In this document: in pieces, positions 1-11,335 of the stretch
How the letters are laid out: each line of letters begins with the position of its first letter
How positions within the stretch are numbered: position 1 is the first letter of the stretch
Source of the DNA: Cladosporium sp. IMV 00045
Taxonomy: Eukaryota; Ascomycota; Dothideomycetes; Cladosporiales; Cladosporiaceae
Assembly (NCBI GenBank): GCA_001931905.2
Contig: MSJI02000568.1
Location: forward strand, 1-61,927
Reading direction: 5' to 3'
Length of the DNA: 61,927 nt
Made by a program: the position numbers and the translations under genes
Notes under the pieces: generated by a model
Seen by the model: only the letters and a program-made list of their open reading frames with translations
What the model was told of the DNA's origin: nothing
Database searches by the model: none

Positions 1-362
1 CCGACGTCAAGCCCGTCGTCGGCCTCATCGCCCTCGAGACCGTGAAGAACACCAACGCCGACGCCCAATACCCCTGGCTCATCGACACCGTCTACAGCGA
101 GTTCGACGCCGGCGCCTGGCTGCAGAACCTCGTCGAGGCCGGCATCTGCAAGACCGACGCTGGCATTCCCTCCGACAACACCGGCTCTGGCTCCAGCTCT
201 GGTGCTTCTTCCGCCGTTGCCTCCTCTACCGTCGTCGATGCCACTGCTCCCACTTCCACCTGGGCGGCGTCATCCACCTGGGCCGCTGCCACTACCACCA
301 GCTGCTCTGACAGCTGGGAGACTTCGACCACCACTTGGGCCGCTGCTAGCACCTACGCTTGA
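1..362 (+). CDS. C-terminal end of a Ser/Thr/Ala-rich protein (partial)
   Basis: The reading frame is open from the window edge to a TGA, so only the last 120 residues are visible. The first 50 or so look like the end of a folded domain (LIDTVYSEFDAGAWLQ, then a single Cys). The rest is a low-complexity tail rich in Ser, Thr and Ala with recurring TWAA units and one late Cys. Such tails are common in secreted or wall-associated fungal proteins and are often O-mannosylated. No hydrophobic GPI-type end is present. I do not recognise the family. Confidence 0.7.
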   Translation, partial: DVKPVVGLIALETVKNTNADAQYPWLIDTVYSEFDAGAWLQNLVEAGICKTDAGIPSDNTGSGSSSGASSAVASSTVVDATAPTSTWAASSTWAAATTTSCSDSWETSTTTWAAASTYA

Positions 363-1170
363 GTAAAGCGGTAGCTTTGATGTTTCTTTTTCTCCAAAAA
401 ATGAGCTAATGTCTTTATGTTTTTTTCTTTCTTTCTTCGCTGCTCAGCTAGGCGTTTGGTCTGGTGGGGTTGTGTTTTTCTCTTACGGTGCTCTCGCGAG
501 CGACTCAATAATTTGCCCGGGAGGGCTGTGTCGGAGAGGATGGTTCTGTTTGATCTTGGTGGTGAAGATCATCTCACATATTTTGAACATAGATTACAAA
601 AAAAAGTCAGGTAATTCTTTCATTCAGAAATGTTCATACCATCAACAGTCGTAGGAAAGTGTCAATTGCGTTGTCTCTTCGCTCGAACATGGTTCATAGC
701 CAAGAAATGCCCTACTTTCAACCAATGCTAGGTCTTGCGAATGTTTGTTCAACGACATGGCGTCTCGATCGTAATTTAGGCGTGAGGTTGAAGACATACT
801 TTATCATCAAGGTCATAGCTTCTCCGGACATCCGCTTCGTTCCTTGCCTTTCCCCGCATCTCCTCACTTCACAGCATCATCCTATTCGTTGCTGACCAAC
901 AAACGGCGCCTCCGTCAACATGATTTCGACGTGAGGAGACCGGCCGTGGCAGGTAATGGGTGTTGTTTTCCTGCTGCAACCGAGGCGATAGCCCTTTCCA
1001 GATCGGCTATGCTCAGGAGCTCGTGTAGGCAAGATGTAGGTCCCTGCTTCCCTTCTTGATCATCCTTCTCCTTTCTGCGATTCTTTTGGTCAACCTCGTT
1101 ACAAACAATCATCTCTGCCCAAGTCTATATTAAGTGGATTTGGCACGGTCCCGATCACAGTACACCCACC
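363..1170. other. Intergenic region, no gene seen
   Basis: No coding-like frame was found. A T-rich stretch follows the first gene. A TATA-like TATATTA lies about 45 bp before the monooxygenase ATG. Confidence 0.6.
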
Positions 1171-3033
1171 ATGCCGGGAGACAAGCCCTGGCCCGAAGTC
1201 CGAGTCGGCAATGCCAACCACGCCAACACCGCGGTACTCATCGTCGGCGCAGGCATCTCAGGCATCTGCACTGCCATTGACCTCATCAAACGAAACAACT
1301 GCCGCAACTTTCTCATCGTCGAGAAGAGCGGCGGCGTAGGAGGCACCTGGCACGACAACAAATACCCCGGATGCTGCTGCGACGTGTGGTCCGCTCTCTA
1401 CAGTCTCAGCTTCGAGCAGAACGGCGAGTGGACTCGCGAGTATCCTGGCCAGGAAGAAATTCTCTCTTACCTCGTCGGGGTGGCGCAGAAATATAAGATT
1501 TACGAGCACGTCAGGTTCAACACCTCCGTTGAGAGCGCCGTTTGGGATGATGAGGCGAAGAAGTGGCGTGTCAACGTCTCCACTGCAGAGGGCAGCAAGG
1601 ATGCTGAGTTCAATCCGAGCTATGAGATCAAAGCGGATTTTCTCGTCAGCGCTGTAGGCCAGCTAAATCAGCCTAAATGGCCGGAGATTGACGGCTTGGG
1701 AAACTTCCTTGGGAAGAAGATGCATTCTGCTCGTTGGGACTGGTCGTACGATCTTCAAGACAAGAAGATTGCCATTGTCGGTAACGGTAGGCTCTGAATT
1801 ATTCCCTTGGCTATGATGCTGCGATCTGACTTCTGGCAGGATGTACCTCTGCACAAATCGCCCCTGAGGTAGCCAAAGTGGCGAAACACATCACCATCTT
1901 CCAACGCACGCCAAACTGGGTGATCCCTCGCCTCGATGCACCAGTCTCCCCATTCTGGCGGGGCATTTACAAATACATCCCACCAATCCGCTGGCGTAAG
2001 CGCGCTTTGATGATGGACTTCCGCGAATCCTTCTACGAGGCTGTGGTAGATGGCGATTCGGCTTTCGCGGGTGAAATCAGACGACAGAACGAGTTCATGA
2101 TGAAGGCGCAGCTGCCAGACCAGCCCGAGCTTTGGGCGAAGCTGACACCGACGTACAACCCAGGTTGCAAGCGTGTCATTATCTCTGATGACTACTATCC
2201 CACTCTCGCTCTGCCGAACGTTTCCCTAGAGACGAGGCCTATTCACCGCATTGGCTCGAACAGCGTCAGCGTTATTGATGAAAACGGCCAGCCGGATGTG
2301 GTAGAGGCAGACTACGATTTGCTTGTGTGCGCCACTGGTTTCCGCACTACTCAGTTCATGCATCCCATCGAGCTGACTGGCAAGAACGATCGTAAGCTCA
2401 GTGAGGTATGGGAGAAGGGAGCGCAGGCCTACAACGGCACATGCGTGGAGGAGATGCCCAACTTCGCGATGCTGTATGGACCTAACACGAACCTTGGCCA
2501 CAATTCGTAAGCCACTACACCCGAACTTCGAGTAAGGGAAGCTCGTGACTGACATGCCATCTCGCAGCATCATCCTCATGATCGAAGCCCAAAGTCGCTA
2601 CATCAACGGCCTAATCGAACCCGTTCTAGACGCCCGCCGCGCCGGCAAAGCGCTATCCCTCTCCCCCAAACACGAGAAGGTCACCGCCTACAACAAGCGC
2701 ATCCAGGAGGTCCTCCGCAACTCATCCTTCAACGATCCAAATTGCAACTCGTGGTACAAGAACGATGACGGTATCATCACGAACAACTGGTCCGGAACAG
2801 TGATTGAATATCAAGAGCAGCTTTCGAAGGTCGAATTCGACGACTACGAAGCCGAGGGTAGTGGCGTGGATGTTGTGAGGAAGAAGCCGGTTGTGAAGTT
2901 GGGTAGGGTGCATGAGGAGACTTTTTACAGTGACCGCTTCCTGGCTGCTGTTGGTGTGGTGGGCGTTGCTGCTGTTGCTGCGGGTTGGGCATTGAGGAAT
3001 ACGAGGTATTTGGATGGTTTGAGGGCGAGGTAG
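1171..3033 (+). CDS. Flavin-containing Baeyer-Villiger-type monooxygenase with C-terminal membrane anchor
   Basis: Exons 1171-1786, 1840-2506 and 2568-3033 give 582 residues. The first Rossmann motif GAGISG is at residues 26-31 (FAD). The Baeyer-Villiger fingerprint FxGxxxHxxxW reads FLGKKMHSARW at residues 179-189. Joining exons 1 and 2 restores the second dinucleotide-binding motif VGNGCTSAQ (NADPH), which supports that splice. Enzymes of this family use NADPH and O2 to insert oxygen next to a ketone or to hydroxylate a soft nucleophile. A Gly/Ala/Val-rich segment 15-35 residues from the end looks like a single membrane helix, suggesting a tail-anchored protein. The substrate cannot be read from sequence. 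The 3' end is markedly purine-rich. Confidence 0.93.
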
Positions 3034-3530
3034 GCGAAATGAGAGAGTAATGGCGTCGGAGGTCGAGGATGATGATCGTTACGATTGTCTTTAAGGTATT
3101 ACAGCACTGGGTTATGATAGGTAGGTGGACAGAATGCTCACATGAGATCTCCTTGGGTGACTTCATATCTCTATACGAACCGTCTACCAACGGAGTCGTC
3201 CGTTGTGCCAAGTGACTTCTTTCACATGTGTCGTCACAGGCAATCGCGCACCGTAATGCATTTCAGACCTCACCAAGCCAGCTGCTCAAGCTCACTTCAC
3301 ATTCTCTCGCCACGCCACCACCACGCAAATAAACCAACTAGCTCTCAAACAAAACACTAATCCAACAAAACAGACTCACTCTTAACCAAACTGCACAATA
3401 CCACCGCCACACAACTCCATCTCCACGATAAATCACAACCACCACCAAAACCTCGCTCCAAACCAACTCAAACCACACCGCTGGCCGCTCGCCACCCGTT
3501 TGCACAAGCCACACCTCAAAATCATCATCG
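3034..3530. other. Intergenic region with A/C-rich leader
   Basis: No gene seen. Positions about 3300-3430 are strongly A/C-rich with little G, as in many fungal 5' leaders, and run into the small gene that follows. Confidence 0.5.
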
Positions 3531-3977
3531 ATGGCCTCTTCCAACCCCACCTCCAAAACCGTCCGCACATCCTCCGACGTTCGCGAAAGCCAGCAACTCG
3601 CCTCTCCAGCCCTCTTACGCATCCAAGTCGCCTCCAAAGAATTCCATGCCGCCATAAAAGGCCCAACTACACCACCAAGCGCCACCGGCATCACCGGCCC
3701 CACCAATATCCTCGCAGGCGTCAGTACAAGCGCCACGTACACGGAGAAAGCGCTCTTCGTACACCTACTGCGGGATCACCAGGATGAAGTTGCGGGTTTG
3801 AAGAGGGAGTTGGGAGAGATGAAGAGGGAAGTGGGGAGGTTGGAGGGGGAGAAGGGGGAGTTGGAGGGGTTGGTGGGCGGGTTGAGGGGGGACGTTGAGG
3901 AGTTGAGGAGGGAGTTGGCTTCGAGGGACGCGAGTGGTGGGGAGGGAATGGGGAAGAAGAGGAAGGTGCGGAGGTAG
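3531..3977 (+). CDS. Small coiled-coil protein with C-terminal basic tail
   Basis: An intronless frame of 148 residues. Residues 1-75 are Ser/Thr/Ala-rich. Residues 76-130 form a Leu/Glu/Arg/Lys heptad stretch (LKRELGEMKREVGRLEGEK), a likely coiled coil. The protein ends in KKRKVRR, a classic monopartite nuclear signal. I do not recognise a family. The N-terminal heptads (alleles of QLASPALLRIQVASKEFHAAI) and the nuclear signal suggest a small nuclear or scaffold protein, which is inference. Codon choice changes sharply from C-ending in the first half to AGG/GAG/GGG in the second. Confidence 0.65.
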   Translation: MASSNPTSKTVRTSSDVRESQQLASPALLRIQVASKEFHAAIKGPTTPPSATGITGPTNILAGVSTSATYTEKALFVHLLRDHQDEVAGLKRELGEMKREVGRLEGEKGELEGLVGGLRGDVEELRRELASRDASGGEGMGKKRKVRR

Positions 3978-4229
3978 AGCTGTGGAGAGCTCGGTGGCAC
4001 CTGTGTGGTGAGGAGGGTGTGAGTTACGTTTGGTGGTTCGGGTGGGGTTGGGGCACGGATTGGATGAATAGTGTCAAGGCGAAGGCCGGGGATAGTTATG
4101 GCTGGTTTGGTAGGAAGAGAAGTGCATTATTGATACATTATGAGAAACGAACACAGAAGCGATCGTTCGCGGACCCGATCTTCATCTATTGACTCCTTGC
4201 GCCTTTTGAAATCGATCATACCGCTTTGA

Positions 4230-5216
4230 TCATGCGTCGGATGTCACGCTAACGCTCTCCTTCGGCATGTGCGCGAGGTAGCTCTTCCTCTTGCTGCTGC
4301 CATCAGGCACGTGGAAACGCTTGTCCACGCGGCCGAAGATGTAAAGGCAGAGGATCATGATCTCCAGCATGAAGCCGAAACAGTAGTAAGCTGCGCGGGA
4401 ATCGTACCACGCGGGATCGATGCGCTTCCTAGGAGCTTGCCAGGTCGTTCCGAGTTTGAAGCCGGAGATTGTGACGGCTAGGCATGCTGCGGCGAGGAGT
4501 AGGATGGCTTTGAATGTCGTCGATCCTACGCCGAAGGGCTGAGGTGTGGTTCCCGAGTGAGGCAGGAGGAATGCAGCGCCGACCATGAGGAGAGGTATGG
4601 TCGTGAGGATGAAGAGGACGATCACTGCGGCTCGCTGGCAGTCGAGGCATGCTCGGGTTGTGCTTTGGTTGACGGTGTAGAACATGATGACAGTCGCCAC
4701 GATCACCATGATCAGAGTCGCTGCGAGCAGGGCGTACATGACGTGGAAGAAGTGAGCCTGGGCGGGCTTCCAGCCGATCTTGGGGTGCATCGCTCGCAGG
4801 ATGCGTTGGGCGAAGATCAGGTTGACCAGGTATAGGATGAGGACGCCGGCGTTGTTGAAGATCATGGCGGCGATGGCGATTTGGACGTCGCGTTGATAGG
4901 CAGCCCAGACGATGCGCAAGATGCAGGTGACAGTCCGCGCCATGCTGAAGATGAAGAGGATCAGGCTGATCAGGAACTTGTGGCCGTGGATCCGGTTTCG
5001 TTGGAAGATGGTCATGTTCGTCACGGCCGAGCAGAGGTAAAGGGCCATGAAGACCGTGGTGATTGGCACATCGATGGTGATGGTCGGAACACCGCCGATG
5101 GCTGCTGTCTGAGGAGGATAGGGCGGCTACCGCACTTGTCAAGATCGATATCAACAACTAAGACGGTAGCGATCACTTACGCCCGAAGCTCTGGCGTGGA
5201 TTCCGCCGTCAGCCAT
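4230..5216 (-). CDS. DUF3112-family seven-helix membrane protein (receptor-like)
   Basis: Exons 5181-5216 and 4230-5126 encode 310 residues. The 12-residue first exon is supported by its ATG, a GTAAGTGA donor and a TAG acceptor that keep the frame. Seven or so hydrophobic segments are visible, with a short cytoplasmic-looking tail. The protein matches the fungal DUF3112 group, often labelled family-C-like G-protein-coupled receptor; signalling has not been shown for this group as far as I know. It is divergent from the Zn2Cys6 regulator at 5789, with 572 bp between the start codons. Confidence 0.85.
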
Positions 5217-5300
5217 TTTCGTTTGGATATATCGTTTTTGAGGGAGTTGTTATGTTTGCACACATGAGATCGATGCGGTGCCGCATGGCTGGGAAGCACG

Positions 5301-5312
5301 ACCTTTATATGG
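5301..5312 (-). promoter_or_regulatory. TATA box of the DUF3112 gene
   Basis: On the minus strand this reads CCATATAAAGGT, a near-perfect TATA element about 85 bp upstream of the ATG at 5216. The spacing fits a start site 30-50 bp downstream. Confidence 0.5.
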
Positions 5313-5788
5313 TCGTACACACCACACTGATACAACTCGGACGATCGGACGAAGTGGTCGGACGAAGTCACGGAATGTAAGAATAAACGTTTCGGTGGGC
5401 GCCGCGCTAAGTGGGGCTTGGTCACAGGGAGGATTGATCTACATTGCAGAATGCGTAACAAGACACTATTGGTCAGCTTGCCGCTCCTTCTAGGATCTAT
5501 GAAGCCACACTATAGACTCAACACCACGAAGCTTCAAACATCCGGTCAAGGCAATTCGACCGAGAACCCGGCGCGCCCGGCTCTCTTACAGGTACCAACC
5601 TCTACCTGACTGCATTCACATGTCTGGCGCAGATTACCTGCGTCCTACAAGGCTGGCGGGGCGATCTCCTCAGCGCGCAGGTCTTGCGACAAGAGTTGGC
5701 GCCAAATGAACGTTGCCACGCACGCTGCCACTTCATACCAAGTGCCATATCTACTACACGTCTCGCTCGTCCGACCTCCTCGCCAAGG

Positions 5789-8081
5789 ATGCCAAAAGAG
5801 GGCCGTCTTCGAAAGGGGACCAAAAGCTGCGTTGATTGCAGGCAAAGAAAGGTAAATCATACAATTCACCGAATTTAGCTTCTCCTGTTCAACTTTCTAA
5901 TTGCGACAATTGTCCAGGTTCGCTGCATATATAGCGGATCGACGACTTGCGACAACTGCCTCGCGCGATCCCGGACATGTGTTGCGCAAGGACCTGCCTC
6001 ACCATCACTTGAAGCTGCACCAGCGTCGCGAGACAGGATCCGTAATCTGGAGAATGAGGTCGCAGCTTTGTGGAGCGTCGTGCGACGCCTAGAGGCCAGA
6101 CCAGGGGCCAGTAACCCAACCTCATCGGCTCGCAACTACGAAACCCCCAGCAGTGCGCCGCTTGCCAATGATTCTCCGACACAGGAAGTTGCTCAAAGGC
6201 TCGGCCACAGCAATGAGCTCATACCAGCGTCTCCAGCATTGGAGTCTGCACAGTCTCGAGCGGAGAAAGGTCCAACGGAAATGACCGACTCCGAATCAGA
6301 AAGCCTCGAATTCTCACCTACTAATAAACCAGCACATCTAAGACAACTGTTCGATAACGACCTCTTGAACTCTCGAGAGTCTGGTCACTCAGCTTGCAGA
6401 CATCACGATCGCGATTCAACGCTGTTAGCCGTGGCAAGGCTTCAATTGCAGAAACTAATCCCAAGCCGTGAGGATGTTGTGACGATAACAGGGTTTTCGG
6501 TTCCCTGGATGGGCATTTACATTGCTCTGTTCCCGCGTGTCCGCACGCTGACAAACCCAGAAGAAACGATCACTCGCTATGACGAGATCTGCGCACCCGA
6601 CGCAAATCCAATGTTCGTAGCGAACGTGCTGATCTCGCTGGCTCTTACTATTCGACAGATTCCAGATGAGGATGTGAAGCCACTCCTACCTGGGATACCG
6701 AATCCGTCGCGGTTCATCGAAGAAGTCTCCGACTCTGTGGATCGATTGATTGTGGGCAATGATGATTTGGCGGCGACGCTGGACGGCATTGAAACCTCTT
6801 TGTTCTTTTCGAGACTGTACGTGTCCCGATTCTTCCTGTCGGTGTCCCCTACTAAGGGTAGATGCAAATCTATGAGGACCCTGTCATCCTTCGCTGAGCG
6901 CTAACAATGATTGCAGGGTCTTGGCATGCGTCGATCTTAGGAAGATGTGGATCAGAGTTCGAAGGATCATATCATTCGCAGAACTAATCGGTCTCCCGGC
7001 ACAAGCCACCAAATTCATGAACGGCGAGGTAAATGATGGACAAGCAACAGCTGCAGCTGTCTGGGAATCGATCTGCGTCGTTGAACGCCTCATCAGCACG
7101 ATGTCCAATTTACCGGCTGCAACGAGGTCCTATTCCATAAAACATGTCGATGTCATATCAGCAGACGGCAAAGTGAACGTACAGAGTTACATGAGCCGTC
7201 TCACAGATATTGTCCTCGACGTGCAGGATCTGGACAACGAAGCCTCCTCCGAGAAGCCAAGCTCCGAACAGTTGGCCAAAGTGTTCGCTGTCGACGAAAA
7301 GTTCAGAGAGCTCGCCGAGATGACACCATCCGAATGGTGGGGTGTGTCCGGAGATCATCTGACTGCAGAACACCTGGTTCAGTACTGGCACCACTACTTT
7401 ACTGTACGAACACACCTCCGCCTCGCCATGACAGACGATGCGAGAAGACGATACACTTTGAGTTACAATACTTGCGTCCGCGCATGTCAGAACATGGCTC
7501 AGCGCTATATCAATCTGCGCTCACTGGTACCCGCTGGCTTCTTTGCTTCGAGAGTCCTAGACCTTCAGATCCTGACCGCTGCCGTCTTCCTACTTCTCGA
7601 CTCGAGCAAGCCAGTCATACCTCAAGCCCAGGTACTCCAGCAAGCAAATGCGAGCGGAGATCTAGTTGACCAGCTCATCACTGCTCTAGAATATGCTTCG
7701 CGCAAGGCAGGAGGCAACTTTGCTGAGAAAGCCGTCAACGCTCTTCGTTCCCTCAAGACACTTATGCAAGCACCACTCGACCAGGACGACAGAGAAGAGA
7801 TGACCCTCAAAGTCCCTTTGATAGGGAAGATCGCAGTGACTCGGAAATTGCTTGAGCATCAGCCAGAACACGTACATGCAACGCAGTCCATCACCGGATG
7901 GCATCGGTCTGCTCCGGATGGACTGACTTACATTCCCCAAGCTGGTCCAATCAATAATGATCCGGCTTTGCCTTTCTGGTCCATGGATGTCTTGGACGAC
8001 TTCTCTTTCATGCCTGATGCGCTGTCGGATGCAGACTTTGGGTTGCAGGGGTATGAGTTTCCAATGGATACCGCACTCTGA
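5789..8081 (+). CDS. Zn2Cys6 transcription factor
   Basis: Exons 5789-5851, 5918-6816 and 6917-8081 give 708 residues. The zinc cluster is split by intron 1 after CRQRK and reads C-x2-C-x6-C-x7-C-x2-C-x6-C, which confirms the join. A short heptad linker (RIRNLENEVAALW) follows. The long middle region fits the fungal transcription-factor domain. An in-frame ATG at 5684 exists, but the start at 5789 puts the cluster close to the N-terminus, as is usual. It shares a 572-bp upstream region with the DUF3112 membrane protein. The target pathway is unknown. Confidence 0.92.
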
Positions 8082-8385
8082 AGAAGCCGCTCTTCCATCA
8101 GTTCCGTCTACACTACGATTGTGAAATAGTCGTATTGATTTGTGAAGCATTTTTCATGAGGGAAATAAAACTCCAAGAACAGAAACATCGCTGCACAACG
8201 GCGTCTGCAAATGCAGATCATTGCGAGCATTAGTACTGCAAAATTATCTATTTCCGGCCACGCTATTTCCCTTATCCTTCCGAGCAACCAATCACCATCT
8301 TACAATCGAGGAAACGAAAACGACCGTCCAGCATCCCTTTAGCATCCTTCTCTACCTCCTATCTTACACGAACCAGCTTTTCCAA

Positions 8386-9625
8386 TCAAGCCCATTCGCC
8401 AAGCAAAGCCATAATGCCCGCTCCAAGCAGGACCGAAACAATCATAAACGTCAGCTCACGGTCATTGCGCGTGCGATCCGGGTTGAACAGAAAGTCCCTA
8501 GCCAGCAACTCGACAAAACCAGTGTAGATGAGAATACCCGCAGAGATAGAGTCCAGCACGCCAGAGACGATGTTGGCGGTGATGCTCGACTCGTTGTATG
8601 TGGTGCGCACACCAAGACCGATGGCGAGCGCGATGGGAGTCGTCAAGCCGTACGCCGTGCAGAGCGCCCAGGGCATCCAGCTGAGGCGTTTGGGGAAGGG
8701 GATTGCGGAGAGACGGGCGCCGATTCCGAGGCCTTCGAAGGACTGGTGGAAGACGATCACGGGGTAGAGGACGGGGAACTCGTCACCGGCGCTGCCGAGG
8801 GTGAGGCCGATGATGACGGAGTGGAAGATGACGCCGAATTCGAGGATGAGGAAGGCGGCGATCTGCTGCGTGAATGAACGCTCGATCGCCTCGGAGTCGC
8901 TGGTGTGGATTGAGGAGTTCTCGCTGGCGTGTCCGAGCTTTCCCTCCGCGGTCGCTGGGGTGCTGGACTGGGTGTTCGACACCGGCAGCGTGCCGTCCTG
9001 CTCGCCTGAGTGGAGGGCCTGGTGGTTGGCGCAGCCTTTGCCGCCGAAGCGAGCGTTTGCTGCATCGAAAGCGACTGCATTCCTCTCTTCGTCGTGGCCG
9101 CCGTGAGACCAGCCGTACTTCTTCTCGACGTATCGCTCGGCTGCAAAGTCCATGAGGAACACCGTCATGCCGGAAGCGAGAGCGATGGCGGGCGGCCATG
9201 AGTAGGAAGCCCAGCCACCGGTCAATCCAACACAAGTCGCAGATCCGATCTCCGAATAAGCAGGGTCGAGAAGACTAGGACTCGTTAGCGAACAATCATG
9301 GCCACTATGACTACGAGGAGAATACTTACTGGATAAAAGCAGTAGCAATGATAACACCAGTACCAAAGTACCTCGCGAACAAGTAGACGTATTTGTTGAC
9401 GTGCAGCCTCTTCGACCTAGTCGCCAGGACCGGGAAGAAAGTGACGGCGGTGGAAACGATGAGAATGACGAAAATGGCGGAGATGCGAGCTCCCATCCTG
9501 CCGTCGTACTCGTTCTCGCCTGCGCTCATGTAGCAGACCACATCTCTCTCGTCGGCGGTGTCGAGGTCGACGTTGTGCGGATCGAAAGCGGCGTCCTGGC
9601 GCGCTGCCAGAGATGCGAGAGACAT
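8386..9625 (-). CDS. ZIP-family plasma-membrane zinc/iron transporter
   Basis: Exons 9330-9625 and 8386-9274 give 394 residues. The splice rebuilds FIHLLDP, a hallmark of the fungal Zrt1/Zrt2 group. Helices are visible throughout. A hydrophilic His/Cys/Ser-rich loop lies between TM3 and TM4 (HGGHDEE, then HQALHSGE), the usual metal-sensing loop. The metal-site helices are present: HSVIIGLTLG in TM4 and HQSFEGLGIG in TM5. The family imports Zn2+ (sometimes Fe2+) into the cytosol. No zinc-response element was identified upstream. Confidence 0.95.
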
Positions 9626-11335
9626 CTTGAGAGATCTCTTTCAACGATGAATGGGAACGGCTTCAGGTAGAAAGGTGTAACGAAAGGTGGACCGTAAGGC
9701 TGAAGGAAAAAAGATAAGAAACGACAAGCAGCTCTGGGCAACGTGGAAGAAGCTTTTTCTTGGTGAGGCTTGGAAGGAAGGCTTGACATTCCCGTTGTCG
9801 ATCGTTCCACAGGTACTACTTATCTACCCTTCACCTGCCGCGTCCAGCAAGGCTTCGAACACCTCGATGTCAGCAGGATTCTCACTAAAAGACACTAGCA
9901 AGCCAAGTCGTCGAGCTTGTTGGTCAACGAGGTGGTTAAAAACACCTTGATGGCTGTCAGTCGGGCTTAATGAGAATTTTCCGACCGCGATTGCCGTTCT
10001 TTCTCGGTAAAATGCAGACTATCGACGATGGTGTTTGCGTTGTTTCGCTTGAGGGTCGCGTCTGTTTGGCTGAGGTGTATGCGTTGAGGGTTGCAGACCC
10101 GTTGGCGTCTTGCTGCCACGGCTGGACCCGTGGTCGTGAGTTCTGCTGCGTGGAGCAGACGGGTAATAGTTCGATCCAATGGCTGCTCGGGGAAGTGTTG
10201 TGTGTCATTGGAATGTCTATGAAGGAGGGTGAAGGTGCTTGGACTGCGTGTGTCGCGTGTGTAGGATTGCCCTATGCTCGCTTAACAGGTCGATGTGATG
10301 GGTTGAGGGCTCGTTCGAGGCCGACACGGCCGTGCAAGATCCTGATCCAGGAGGGCGTTTCTGACATTCCGGCGTTTAGCTTTTTGATAGGTCGTATTGA
10401 ACGAGGTCCGTCAACGTACAGGCCGGACTGAAGAGTGTGTTGTAGAGAGCCACAAGAGCAGCTGACTTCACCTCTGGCCCTGAGACTTCCACTCCTACAG
10501 GAAGCGCCTTATATTCAGACAATTCTACCGTTAAAGCCAACAACCCACAGGCAATCATAGCAACAGGACCAACACCTCGATTCAGTCGTGAGGGCACACT
10601 GCTGTCCATCGTTCTCGGATGCTGAAGCAAAGAAGTCCTCGGATTCTGCCGGCGCTGTGGAGCTCATCGCTAAGAATGCAAGCGAGAATGGTCCCAGGGA
10701 ATGACTTCAACCGTGATGAACCATGATCGAAAAAGAGACACATATTACCCGCCGCTCTGACTGTAATGCTGTGAGTGGGACACAAACAACCTCGGTGTAC
10801 TGAAACCCACAGTGATGGAGGTACGTTGTTATCGAGTTACGCCCGTTGAAAGTCCTGAGGCCGATGATACTGCACCTACCTCAACTCATTCGCGCTCCAA
10901 GTGCTATTGTGGTGTGTGTGGTTGCGATTGCGCAGGTATGGTTAAACTTTGCAAGAAGACTGAACCTGCAAGGCACGAGAACGGGGAAATGATCAGAAGC
11001 ACGTTCTTATGTATAAACCGACAGCAGAAAGCAAAACAGCATAGACTCAACGATGCTCTATCGTCTTTCTCACCGCCAACAGGTCCCGGCGCTGGGAGTC
11101 GAAAACACCATTTGACTACCAAACCACACGATCCGACCGACCGACAAATAATAAAACAGTGAAAAAAACTCCCCGTACAAAGATGCAAATGCCATGAAAC
11201 CAAACGACCGCACCTCGCACCACGTCCCATCTTTCACTCATGACCTTCATCCATCATAAAGCATACCGCGAACTCATCAAACATAACAGAAAAGCCCTAC
11301 CGACCCAGAAAAAAATCACACGCGGGATCGAACTC
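9626..11335. other. Intergenic region, no gene seen
   Basis: Frames of up to about 150 codons occur on both strands here, but with no coding-like codon choice, no domain and no splice continuity. The last 200 bp are probably the 3' untranslated region of the deubiquitinase. Confidence 0.5.

Noticed and set aside
9970..10431. Plus-strand frame of 153 codons
   Set aside because: Composition is not coding-like and there is no family signal; treated as chance.
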